43,435 nucleotides of DNA from CAYMTN01 sp964393335 (GTDB taxonomy: Bacteria; Chloroflexota; Anaerolineae; Aggregatilineales; Aggregatilineaceae), in NCBI GenBank assembly GCA_964393335.1, contig CAYMTN010000013.1:1-43435 (forward strand), read 5' to 3'. Below the pieces are notes generated by a model. That model searched no databases. It was given only the letters and a program-made list of their open reading frames with translations, and had not been told where the DNA came from. Of the stretch, positions 8,352 through 15,672 are shown piece by piece; the first letter of the stretch is position 1; every line of letters begins with the position of its first letter. The position numbers and the translations under genes are program-made.

Positions 8352-9104
8352 CTACAGCATCACCTTGCCGCCGTCGATGTTGATCGCCTGCCCGGTCAGG
8401 TACGACGCGGCATCCGAACACAGGTACAATACCAGCCCCACGATGTCTTGTGGTTGACCGAGCCGTCCCTGAGGGATGTCGGCCAGCCATTTTTCCATCT
8501 GGGCCGGGTTGCTGCGCAGGGCGGCGGTCATCTCGGTTTCGATCACGCCGGGACACACGGCATTCACGCGGATGTTGTACGCGGCGAACTCGCGCGCGCA
8601 TTCTTTGGTCAGGCCGATCAGCCCAGCTTTGCTGGCGACGTAACTGGCGCGGTTGGGCAGCGGGATGTTGTGCCCGGCAATCGACGCCATGTTGACGATC
8701 ACGCCGCCGCCTGCCGCACGCATCAGGCGGCCCGCTGCCTGGCTGGTGTAAAACGCGGCGCTCAGGTTGACGTCGAGCGTGCGCTGCCAATCGCTGACCG
8801 GCATGTCCAGCAGGGCGTGTTTCGGCTCGATCCCCGCGTTGTTGATCACGATGTTCAATCCGCCCAGGTCGGCGGCGATCTGCTCGATCATACGCTGCAC
8901 GGCGTCGGGATCACCCACGTCGGCGGGGTACGCCCGCGCCGCGCCGCCCAGTTCGCGTGCAGTAGCGGCAGCGCTGGCGGCGTCGATGTCGTTGACGGCG
9001 ACGGTCGCCCCGGCGTCTGCCAGCCCGCGCGCGATCGTCTTGCCGATGCCGCGTCCTGCCCCGGTGACCAGGGCCACGCTGCCGGAAAGATCAACTGAAA
9101 ACAT
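8352..9104 (-). CDS. Short-chain dehydrogenase/reductase (FabG-like)
   Basis: 250 residues, classical SDR length, a cytoplasmic NAD(P)-dependent oxidoreductase. It shows the cofactor motif TGAGRGIG (14-21), NNAG (88-91), the active-site serine S141, and YVASK with Y155 and K159, plus N113 completing the tetrad. The C-terminus ends in the usual GQAINIDGGKVML. An aspartate after beta-2 (NDID, about 38-41) favours NAD(H) over NADP(H), from family knowledge. GAGAGG lies 9 nt upstream of the ATG. The substrate is unknown; 3-oxoacyl-ACP reductase, glucose dehydrogenase or another alcohol dehydrogenase are all possible. The 166 bp to the MFS gene downstream holds no gene I can see. Confidence 0.93.
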   Translation of the reverse strand: MFSVDLSGSVALVTGAGRGIGKTIARGLADAGATVAVNDIDAASAAATARELGGAARAYPADVGDPDAVQRMIEQIAADLGGLNIVINNAGIEPKHALLDMPVSDWQRTLDVNLSAAFYTSQAAGRLMRAAGGGVIVNMASIAGHNIPLPNRASYVASKAGLIGLTKECAREFAAYNIRVNAVCPGVIETEMTAALRSNPAQMEKWLADIPQGRLGQPQDIVGLVLYLCSDAASYLTGQAINIDGGKVML

Positions 9105-9148
9105 GGTGAACGACCTCTCTTCGCAGGCGGTGCATGATTACGCCGTGA

Positions 9149-11845
9149 TTACGGTTCCGGCAGGCTCACAACGCAGGTGCCCGTGTCAATCGGGCACGTA
9201 CCGATCACGGTGTCGGTTGCGGCATTACGCACGGTGAAGACCGCGCCGGGCTGATCCGACAGCCAGAAATAGCGGCCTGATACCCCCGTGCGGAACCAGC
9301 CCAAAAAGCGCGTGCAAATGTCGTGGCTGGGCGTCGTTTGCGTGCCATCACCGGTCACAAGCTCGTAGCAGCCCCCGGCAGACATCTCCGAGGGCGGACT
9401 CAGGACGCCGGGCCGGTCCCATTCCTGGGCGTCAAAACGGCGCATGGCGCTGTCGGGCAGTTCCTGCTCAAACATCAGTTGGCTGAGATCGAGCACCCGG
9501 TTCGACATGTTGACGATCAAAAAGCTGTCCGTACCGTACAGCATGCGCAGGTCGCCGGGTGTGGTGGCGACCGGCGTTTCGCTGGCCGCAGGACTCGGAC
9601 TGGCTGGGGTGGGCGTGGGGGCCGGTGTCGCAACCGGCGCGGCAGCGGGACCGAGGTAAAACGCGCATTCCCCCGCGTCGATCGGGCACGTGGCGAGCAG
9701 CGTGTCGCTGCTTGTATACCGCACGGTGAAGACCGCGCCCGGTTCATCCGACAGCCAGAAATAGCGGCGGGTCACGGTCGAGCGGAAGTAGCCCAAAAAC
9801 TGCGGGCAGACTTGCACGCTGGGCGGCATTTGGGTCGCGTTGGCGGTCAGCAGTTGGTAACACCCCCCGCTGCGGAGCTGGTCGGTCGGGTCGCCAATGT
9901 CGTCGCGGTTCCAGTTCGTGGTACGGAACGACCGCGTCGTGCCGTTGCTCAGGTTTTGCTCAAAAATCAACTGGCTGACGTCCAGCACGTGATCCGACAC
10001 GTTGACCAACAGGAACTGCTCGCCATCATAGATCAGGTGGATCGTCGGTTCGGAGCCTTCGATTGTCGCGGTCACGGTCGCGGGGATGGTCGTCGGCGTT
10101 TTCGATGGGGCCGGAGTCGGGCTGGCCGTCGGCGGGAGCGGTGTTTCAGTCGGTTGTTCGGTCGCCGTCTCGCTTGGTTGGACGGTGGCCGTGCGGCTGG
10201 CTGTCGGCGTGCCGGTCGCTGGAACGGCCATCGCCGTCGCCGGGATGGTGGCCGGGATCGTCTCCGTGACGCCGGACCCGGCGCTGCTGCCGGTGGCTGG
10301 TCCTGGGGGTGAGGCCTGGGACGTCGCCGTGCTGGGCCGCGTGGCGGATTTGGCCGGTGTGGGGCTGGCCGTAGGCCGGGCGTTGGCGGTCGCCGTCTGG
10401 TTACCGGCGGCGAGCAGCGCGGCCCGCGTGCCGGATTGGATCGTGGCGGTTTGCGTCTGCTCGGTGGACGACAGCACACGACCGCCCGACTCCTGATCGC
10501 CGCCGGACCCGCGCGTGCCGATCCACACTGCGCCTGCCAGAATGGCAATCACCAGCACCAGCGGCAGCAGCAGGCCCAGCCGCACGCGCCGCCGGGGTTT
10601 CTCGTCGGGCGGCCTGATCCGGCTGTCAGCGGGCCGTTCGGGCAGCGTAATGCCTTTGGCATCCGGCCCGACCAGGCCAATATCACGTGGATCGGCGTAA
10701 CTATCCAGGATCGAGCCGAGCGTGTCCTCGTCGATCTCCAGCTCTTCGTCGCTCAACGATTCCAGGGCGGCTTCATCTTCTTTCTGCTGGCGGCGGCGTG
10801 CGAACCGTCCAGCCAGCGCGCTCAGTCCGGAGTCGGATTTGTCGGCGTCGGTGTACGCCACGGGCGGCGGCGTGAGGCGCGGCGACACGGGCGGCAGCGA
10901 TCGGTCTTTTGCGCCGGACGGCGACGAAGGCCGCGAATCCATCATATCGGTGATGGGCGGCGTGGTTACGCCTGCCGGAACCGGCGGTTTTGCCTCCCAG
11001 AAAGCGTGTTCCAGGTCGCTCGCCAGTTCTGCGCCGGTCGCATAGCGGCGCTTCGGGTCTTTATCCAGCACGCGCATGATCACGGCTTCGACTGCCAGGG
11101 GCAGATCGGGGTTATACAAACGCGGCGGCGGTGGAATTTCGTTGAGGTGTTTGAGGGCGACGCTCATCACGGACGGGTCATCGAACGGCACTTTGCCGGT
11201 CAGCATTTCGTACAACACGATGCCCCACGAATACAGGTCACTCTGCGGGACGGATTTAGCCGACGAGATCGCCTGTTCGGGCGCGATGTAGTGTGCGCTG
11301 CCGAAGGTATCGCCCATCGTGCCTTCGTGGATGCTCAGTGCCAGCCCAAAATCCATCAGGATCGCGCGCCCGGTTTTTTTCTCCAACATGATGTTCGAGG
11401 GCTTGATGTCCCGGTGGATCACGCCTTGCTCGTGGGCATAGTCGAGCGCGTTGGTGACGTCCTGCGTGATGCGCAGAATCTCGTCAACGGGCACGCGCTG
11501 GTTCTTTTCGGCATATTCTTTCAGCAGCGTGCGCAGGTCTTTGCCTTCCAGGAACACCTGCGCCATGTAATAAATGCCCTCGGTGCGCCCGAACTGGTAG
11601 ATGCCGACGATGTTCGGGTGGCGCAAGTGGGCGATGGCACGCGCCTCGCTGGTAAAACGGCGCGTATATTCTTCTTCGGTCGTGGTCGCAAAATCGCCGC
11701 TGATGACCTTCACGGCGGCGTAGCGCTGCAAGTTTTCGTCGTATCCCCGATAGACCCGCGACATGCCACCCCGGCCCAACAACCCCTGGATGAAATAGTC
11801 TCCCAGTTTTTTCCCGATGAGCTGATCGTCAGCAGCCATAGCCAT
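9149..11845 (-). CDS. Membrane Ser/Thr protein kinase with duplicated extracellular domain
   Basis: 898 residues. The N-terminal Hanks kinase has GRGGMS (24-29), catalytic K46, HRDIKPSN (from 144), DFG (165-167) and APEQ (188-191), so it should be active. A juxtamembrane stretch rich in Ser/Asp/Glu (about 290-420) leads to one transmembrane helix (about 425-445). The outside part is a Thr/Pro/Ser-rich linker (about 450-600) and two copies of an unrecognised domain of about 130 residues (about 602-731 and 766-895). The copies share VNxSxxVLDxSQLxFEQ, GGCYxL, FLGxFR, RYFWLSDxPGAVFTVR and TCPID, with paired cysteines in each. It is probably a sensor kinase for an envelope signal (inference). TTG 11851, ATG 11845 and ATG 11839 all lie close together, and none has a strong ribosome site. 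Confidence 0.93.
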   Translation of the reverse strand: MAMAADDQLIGKKLGDYFIQGLLGRGGMSRVYRGYDENLQRYAAVKVISGDFATTTEEEYTRRFTSEARAIAHLRHPNIVGIYQFGRTEGIYYMAQVFLEGKDLRTLLKEYAEKNQRVPVDEILRITQDVTNALDYAHEQGVIHRDIKPSNIMLEKKTGRAILMDFGLALSIHEGTMGDTFGSAHYIAPEQAISSAKSVPQSDLYSWGIVLYEMLTGKVPFDDPSVMSVALKHLNEIPPPPRLYNPDLPLAVEAVIMRVLDKDPKRRYATGAELASDLEHAFWEAKPPVPAGVTTPPITDMMDSRPSSPSGAKDRSLPPVSPRLTPPPVAYTDADKSDSGLSALAGRFARRRQQKEDEAALESLSDEELEIDEDTLGSILDSYADPRDIGLVGPDAKGITLPERPADSRIRPPDEKPRRRVRLGLLLPLVLVIAILAGAVWIGTRGSGGDQESGGRVLSSTEQTQTATIQSGTRAALLAAGNQTATANARPTASPTPAKSATRPSTATSQASPPGPATGSSAGSGVTETIPATIPATAMAVPATGTPTASRTATVQPSETATEQPTETPLPPTASPTPAPSKTPTTIPATVTATIEGSEPTIHLIYDGEQFLLVNVSDHVLDVSQLIFEQNLSNGTTRSFRTTNWNRDDIGDPTDQLRSGGCYQLLTANATQMPPSVQVCPQFLGYFRSTVTRRYFWLSDEPGAVFTVRYTSSDTLLATCPIDAGECAFYLGPAAAPVATPAPTPTPASPSPAASETPVATTPGDLRMLYGTDSFLIVNMSNRVLDLSQLMFEQELPDSAMRRFDAQEWDRPGVLSPPSEMSAGGCYELVTGDGTQTTPSHDICTRFLGWFRTGVSGRYFWLSDQPGAVFTVRNAATDTVIGTCPIDTGTCVVSLPEP

Positions 11846-11909
11846 TCTCAATTATGTGGGCACGGGGATGTGGGCAGGTCACATCCACTTCACGGTTACG
11901 CGCTCTTTT

Positions 11910-11915
11910 AGTATA
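11910..11915 (-). promoter_or_regulatory. Candidate -10 box (TATACT) for the membrane kinase gene
   Basis: The minus-strand TATACT, preceded by GGGG, lies 65-70 nt ahead of the kinase start. The -35 region at 17 nt spacing is only a 3/6 match. The flanking 11846-12085 gap separates divergent genes and must hold promoters for both. Confidence 0.35.
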
Positions 11916-12085
11916 CCCCAGTCCGTATGATCGCAGAAATGGTTTACCAGTCTTTTGGTCATGCGGGCAGCCCGTCCAGCGTGATATACCCGCCCGCGCT
12001 GATTTGTGAAAACTGACGAAACATACGCGGTCGCCTTGCGCTAGAATTCACGAACCTTACGCTTTAGCCTGAGAGGTCGATCATC

Positions 12086-12535
12086 ATGCCTACCTGGAGT
12101 GAATTTGCAGCCGCCGCGCCTGACCTGGCCGCCTGGGGCGAGAGTCGTTTGAACCGGTCACGTGTCGCGTTTTTGGCCACCATCGCCGCCGATGGCACGC
12201 CGCGTGTCAACCCGGTGACGCCCGTGATCTGCGAGGGTCATCTCTTGTTGTTCATTGCGCCCACGTCGCCTAAGGTCGATAATTTGCGCCGCAATGGGCT
12301 GTATGCCATGCATTCGTTGATCGATAACCCATCGGGGATCGGCGGCGAGTTCAGCATCAAGGGCACGGCGACCCTGATCGCCGACGCCGAGATGCGCGAG
12401 CGTGCCATCGACGCCCACTGCTACACCCCGTCGGAAGATTACGTGTTGTTTGAACTGAGCATCGACGCGGCGCTGGCGCGTGATTATGAAGAGGGTGCTC
12501 TGATCCAAAACCGTTGGGAACCGGCGCTGGCTTGA
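12086..12535 (+). CDS. Pyridoxamine 5'-phosphate oxidase-like flavin split-barrel protein
   Basis: 149 residues. The sequence has the split-barrel pattern of the PNPOx-like/FMN-binding family: an N-terminal helix, then RVAFLATIAADGTPRVNPVTPVICEGHLLLFI, a TSPKVDNLRRNGLYAMHSLID strand-helix pair, and a hydrophobic strand with KGTATLI. Members bind FMN, F420 or heme, and many are of unknown substrate; true PdxH activity is unlikely at this length. The ATG follows GAGAGG by about 10 nt. It is a single-gene unit transcribed away from the kinase gene and closed by its own terminator at 12567-12599. Function beyond redox or cofactor binding is not inferable. Confidence 0.85.
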   Translation: MPTWSEFAAAAPDLAAWGESRLNRSRVAFLATIAADGTPRVNPVTPVICEGHLLLFIAPTSPKVDNLRRNGLYAMHSLIDNPSGIGGEFSIKGTATLIADAEMRERAIDAHCYTPSEDYVLFELSIDAALARDYEEGALIQNRWEPALA

Positions 12536-12566
12536 GAGTCTGGCAGGACCTTCAATCGAAAATAAT

Positions 12567-12599
12567 CACGGGCAGAGGCGACTCCGCCCGTGTTTTTTT
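12567..12599 (+). terminator. Rho-independent terminator after the PNPOx-like gene
   Basis: A CACGGGC / GCCCGTG stem (12567-12573 and 12586-12592) with a 12-nt loop is followed directly by seven T. It lies 32 nt past the stop codon. Confidence 0.85.
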
Positions 12600-12651
12600 G
12601 CGCCGGCGTGCAGCCGCTAGGACACATGGGCAGAAGTCCATCACCGGTTAT

Positions 12652-12700
12652 GTAGGGGCGCTGCTTGCTGCGCCCAGGGCGGGGCAAGCGCCGCCCCTAC
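12652..12700. repeat. Interspersed palindromic repeat A, paired copy
   Basis: The block begins GTAGGGGCGCTGCTTGCTG and ends CGCCGCCCCTAC, making an imperfect 49-bp palindrome. Single copies of the first arm occur at 12766-12792, 29689-29715 and 32725-32752. It lies in the gap 12536-12823, which otherwise holds only the PNPOx terminator. Confidence 0.75.
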
Positions 12701-12765
12701 GAAAAACCCGCTTGAACTTGCGCCGAGCTGTACTAAATACGGTCAGATTGATTCCGCCGGTTCGA

Positions 12766-12792
12766 TTGGGCGCGGCAAGCAGCGCCCCTACG
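12766..12792. repeat. Interspersed repeat A, inverted copy
   Basis: The sequence GGGCGCGGCAAGCAGCGCCC followed by CTACG is the reverse complement of the arm at 12652 with one or two differences. It lies about 40 bp beyond the 3' end of the AAA ATPase gene. Confidence 0.7.
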
Positions 12793-12823
12793 AAAACATC
12801 CTGCAAGATTTCTGGGATTGTAC

Positions 12824-14500
12824 TTAGTGCCCCGGATCGAGTGTCGGCAGCGTGGTGGGACGCGGCGTATTGGTCGGCAGCACGGTAGCGGTCGGCGTGA
12901 GTGTGATGGTCGGGCGCGGCGTACGTGTCGGGCGTGACGTGGCGGTGCCGGTCGCGGTGGACGACGGCGTTGGTGTGACAGTCGGCGTACTGGTGCTTGT
13001 CGCTGACGTGGTCGCGGTCGCCGTATCGGTGCTTGTCGCTGGCGCGGTCGCGGTCGGCGTGGCGCTGGCGGTGACCGTTGCCGTCAACGTGGGTGTGTGC
13101 GTGACGGTTGGCGTGCGCGTGGGGCGCGCGTCTTCCGTTTGCGTGGCGAAGTCGGCGCGCGCGGTGGCTTCCATGTTCAACGAGAGAGTGGCCGTTGGTG
13201 CGCCGGGGCTGGCCGTTTGATCGGAGTCGTCGCCCCGGTCAAAAACGCCGCCCAGGGCCGCCGCGCTCAAACCGCCGACAATCAGAATCACGGCCAGCAG
13301 ACCGATCACCTGGACATAACGCGCCAGCCGCGCCCGTGACTCTGGCTCCGGCTCGGTTTCGGCGGGCAGCACGTTCGCCGTGATCCACGCGGCAATCAGC
13401 CGCGCGCGCAGCGTGTAGGAGTCCGCTTCGGCGTGGATCAACCCGTCATAGTCCAGCGCGCGCAGCGCCGCCGCCAACTGCGTACGATTCATGGTGTATC
13501 CCGCGCCGGTCAGCCAGCCGTACGCCGTGTCAAACGCGATGCGCTGGCCGGGTTCGAGCGCATCCAGGCGGACCAGCGCCGTCAGCGTGAAGCGTTCGTT
13601 GGGCGTGGCCTGCTGCCACAGCGGTCCAAAAATCTCGTCGGCTTGGTCGACCACCGCGTCCTGTACCGCCGCCAGATCGTTTTCGGTGATCAGGCCGCTG
13701 AAGTGGCGTTCTTCAGCGCGGCGGAAGATCAGGCGGCAGATCGAATGCAGCAGGAACGGGTGACCGCCCGCCAGCGCCAGAATCTGCTCGACGACGCCGT
13801 CGTCGTACTGCCCGGCGGCCAGCATCGGCTCGCGGACCAGCCGCTCCGCCGCTTCCGGGCTGAGTTCCCCCAACCGAATGTGCAGCCCTGGGTCGTTGAT
13901 CAGGTCGATGGTCAGCAGGCGCGTTTCGAAGCTGGCGTCAACCGCCAGCGCCATATCCAGCCGGTCGTGGGATGCCAGCAGTTCGCCCAGGAAATCCAGC
14001 AGGGCGGCGGGCGCGCTACCCGTCACGGCGTCAAACAGCAGGTGCGCGTCGTCCAGCGTCAGCAGCAAATGGCGCGTGCGCAGCGCGGCGAACACCACGT
14101 CGAGGTAGTCCCCTTCGAACCAGCCGCGCACGTCAGCCGGCGTGCCGTCCGCGCCGGGTGTCGGCCAATCCGGCAGGCGGTACGTGCTGGCCCCGATGCG
14201 TTCCAGCGTGATGTGAATCTCGTCCACCAGCGCGCCGATCAGCGCTGTTTCGCCTTTGGTCAGGTCCAGGGCGCTCACATTGATGATGCACGGCACGTAG
14301 TGCTCGTCCAACTGGGTATGAAGCTGGTGCAGCACCGAGCTTTTGCCCAACCCGCGCCGCCCGATCAACACCAGGGCGTGATCGTGGGCCGTGCCGACGA
14401 AATGCTGCCGGAAAAAGGCGAACACGTCCTCGCGCCCGAAAAAATACGCCGCGTTGGTGGTCGGTTGCAGGGGATCGTAAGGGGTCGAAATGGTCGCCAT
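12824..14500 (-). CDS. Membrane-anchored AAA/STAND-like ATPase with Thr/Pro-rich tail
   Basis: 558 residues. The N-terminal ATPase carries FFGRE at 20-24, Walker A GRRGLGKS (47-54) and Walker B LLLTLDD (145-151), then a GGHPFLLHSICRLIF segment (245-259) and a winged-helix-like region (about 300-375). This is the order seen in Orc1/Cdc6-like and bacterial STAND-type ATPases. A transmembrane helix at about 395-417 is followed by about 140 residues that are almost wholly Thr, Ser, Pro and Ala, with a TxTxT pattern, as in the linker of the kinase at 9149. The ATPase should be cytoplasmic and the tail outside, where it may be glycosylated or span the envelope (inference). No effector or receptor domain is seen. 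Its promoter is at 14555-14584. Confidence 0.85.
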   Translation of the reverse strand: MATISTPYDPLQPTTNAAYFFGREDVFAFFRQHFVGTAHDHALVLIGRRGLGKSSVLHQLHTQLDEHYVPCIINVSALDLTKGETALIGALVDEIHITLERIGASTYRLPDWPTPGADGTPADVRGWFEGDYLDVVFAALRTRHLLLTLDDAHLLFDAVTGSAPAALLDFLGELLASHDRLDMALAVDASFETRLLTIDLINDPGLHIRLGELSPEAAERLVREPMLAAGQYDDGVVEQILALAGGHPFLLHSICRLIFRRAEERHFSGLITENDLAAVQDAVVDQADEIFGPLWQQATPNERFTLTALVRLDALEPGQRIAFDTAYGWLTGAGYTMNRTQLAAALRALDYDGLIHAEADSYTLRARLIAAWITANVLPAETEPEPESRARLARYVQVIGLLAVILIVGGLSAAALGGVFDRGDDSDQTASPGAPTATLSLNMEATARADFATQTEDARPTRTPTVTHTPTLTATVTASATPTATAPATSTDTATATTSATSTSTPTVTPTPSSTATGTATSRPTRTPRPTITLTPTATVLPTNTPRPTTLPTLDPGH

Positions 14501-14554
14501 AATGCCACCTGTGGTAATGGAAGCCGGTCAGGGGGACGCGTGCCGTCCGTGTGT

Positions 14555-14584
14555 AGTGTACAGTGAGGGCGCGTGGCGGGGCAA
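14555..14584 (-). promoter_or_regulatory. Sigma-A type promoter for the membrane AAA ATPase
   Basis: On the minus strand TTGCCC (14579-14584), an 18-nt spacer and TACACT (14555-14560) stand about 55 nt ahead of the ATG. Confidence 0.55.
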
Positions 14585-14599
14585 ATGGCGACGGTGAGC

Positions 14600-15166
14600 T
14601 TACTCCGGCAGCATCTCGAATGACAGCACCGTGATGAACCACTCTTCGTCCAGCATATCCGGATGGTCGAATCTCATCGACGCCGGGTAGCCGTAGGTCG
14701 GGTCAAAACTGGCGGTGAACCATGCGGCATCCCCGGAATCGACGAAGCGGTGCGCGCCCGTAAACAGGGCGGGAACCGTGAAGTCTTCAGCCGCCGCTGC
14801 CGGGTCGTCGGGGCAGTTCGTCAGGCCGACCATGCCGGGATCGCACTGGACCGCAACGTCCGCGATCAGGCCGTTCCGCACGGTGATCGTGTACGTGTTG
14901 AGCCACCATGCGCCGCCGATCCGAACCTGGATGCGGTAGCTGTCCACGCCGGACGTCTTCCACAGCGCTTCGGCGTTTTCCAGGTCCGTTACCAGAGCGC
15001 TGGCCGTCACGCTCGATACGGCAGGCTCCGGCCCGGACGCCGGGAACAGGTCAACGGTCCCGCCCACCGGGATCAAGACCAGGGCGAGTACGGCCAACAC
15101 GGATGACAGCAGCACGCCGCCGATCACGGCGGCCAGGGTACAACCTCCAGGCGTCGAGGGCATCAT
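14600..15166 (-). CDS. DUF6174-like membrane-anchored protein
   Basis: 188 residues. A hydrophobic helix near the N-terminus (about 8-35) anchors or exports the protein. The exported part contains LENAEALWKTSGVDSYRIQV, then YTITVRNGLIADVAVQC, matching the pattern of the DUF6174 family (a Trp, a Tyr-containing strand, then V-x-N-G). Two cysteines in the middle (VQCDPGM and LTNCPDD) could form a disulfide. Function is unknown. ATG codons at 15166 and 15163 are adjacent; AAAGGAA lies about 10 nt upstream. It is followed 99 bp later by the AAA ATPase gene, which has its own promoter. Confidence 0.75.
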   Translation of the reverse strand: MMPSTPGGCTLAAVIGGVLLSSVLAVLALVLIPVGGTVDLFPASGPEPAVSSVTASALVTDLENAEALWKTSGVDSYRIQVRIGGAWWLNTYTITVRNGLIADVAVQCDPGMVGLTNCPDDPAAAAEDFTVPALFTGAHRFVDSGDAAWFTASFDPTYGYPASMRFDHPDMLDEEWFITVLSFEMLPE

Positions 15167-15238
15167 CGTCGGGTTCCTTTCAGCGTGCGTGTGATGCGTT
15201 GCAGGTAAGACGTTGGGCGGCGGCGGGTGGTTCCCGAA

Positions 15239-15496
15239 TCAGTTCAGTTTGGCGAGGGTCACCTTCTGGATGCGTTTCAGCGCGGCGACTTTTTCGGCGT
15301 CGGTCATAGTATGCGGGTCGTAGCCGTGCTCGATCAGGTCGAGATGCACGAAGATCGAAAAATCCGGGTCGTGAATGTCGTCGTAATACGACTGGTCGCT
15401 GCACAGGTATTGGATGAAACGCAGCAAGCTTTCCTGCTCGTCCAGGGGGAACTGGCTCAGCCATTCGTACAGGTCGCTGTTAATGTCCTCGCTCAT
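15239..15496 (-). CDS. Small acidic protein of unknown function
   Basis: 85 residues from the ATG at 15496, preceded by GAAGGGA. I do not recognise a family. The sequence is rich in Asp, Glu, Leu and Tyr, with SDLYEWLSQFPLDEQESLLR at 7-26 and DAEKVAALKRIQKVTLAKLN at the C-terminus, suggesting a compact helical protein. No signal peptide or transmembrane helix is visible. A longer in-frame reading to 15715 would run through the tandem terminator copies and is rejected as coding. Confidence 0.65.
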   Translation of the reverse strand: MSEDINSDLYEWLSQFPLDEQESLLRFIQYLCSDQSYYDDIHDPDFSIFVHLDLIEHGYDPHTMTDAEKVAALKRIQKVTLAKLN

Positions 15497-15570
15497 ACGC
15501 GGACGCTCCCTTCTGCCACATGACACGACGTTTTTCCCATCATTATTTATACGTGTCAGGCGGCCAAAAC

Positions 15571-15653
15571 CGGTCGCTAGAAAAACAGCGGTCGCTAGAA
15601 AAACAGCGGTCGCTAAAAAACAGCGGTCGCTGAACCTGTCTTCGGCGACCGCG
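15571..15653 (-). terminator. Rho-independent terminator of the aminotransferase gene with tandemly copied right arm
   Basis: On the minus strand CGCGGTCGC (15653-15645) pairs with GCGACCGC (15630-15623) over a 14-nt loop, followed by TG and six T. It lies 20 nt past the aminotransferase stop. Downstream, the right arm plus T tract is repeated twice more (15606-15589 and 15588-15571), each 18 bp, with a partial third start. Confidence 0.8.
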
Positions 15654-15672
15654 TGGGAGCATCGAGGGCGGG

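Noticed and set aside
10436..11911. 491-codon plus-strand open frame opposite the membrane kinase
   Set aside because: Antisense shadow of an intact kinase gene with all catalytic motifs.
12850..13240. Low-complexity GTCGGCGTG-like DNA as a tandem repeat or mobile element
   Set aside because: It encodes the Thr/Pro-rich tail of the AAA ATPase in frame.
15571..15640. Short direct repeats as a possible CRISPR array
   Set aside because: The units are contiguous with no spacers and derive from a terminator arm.
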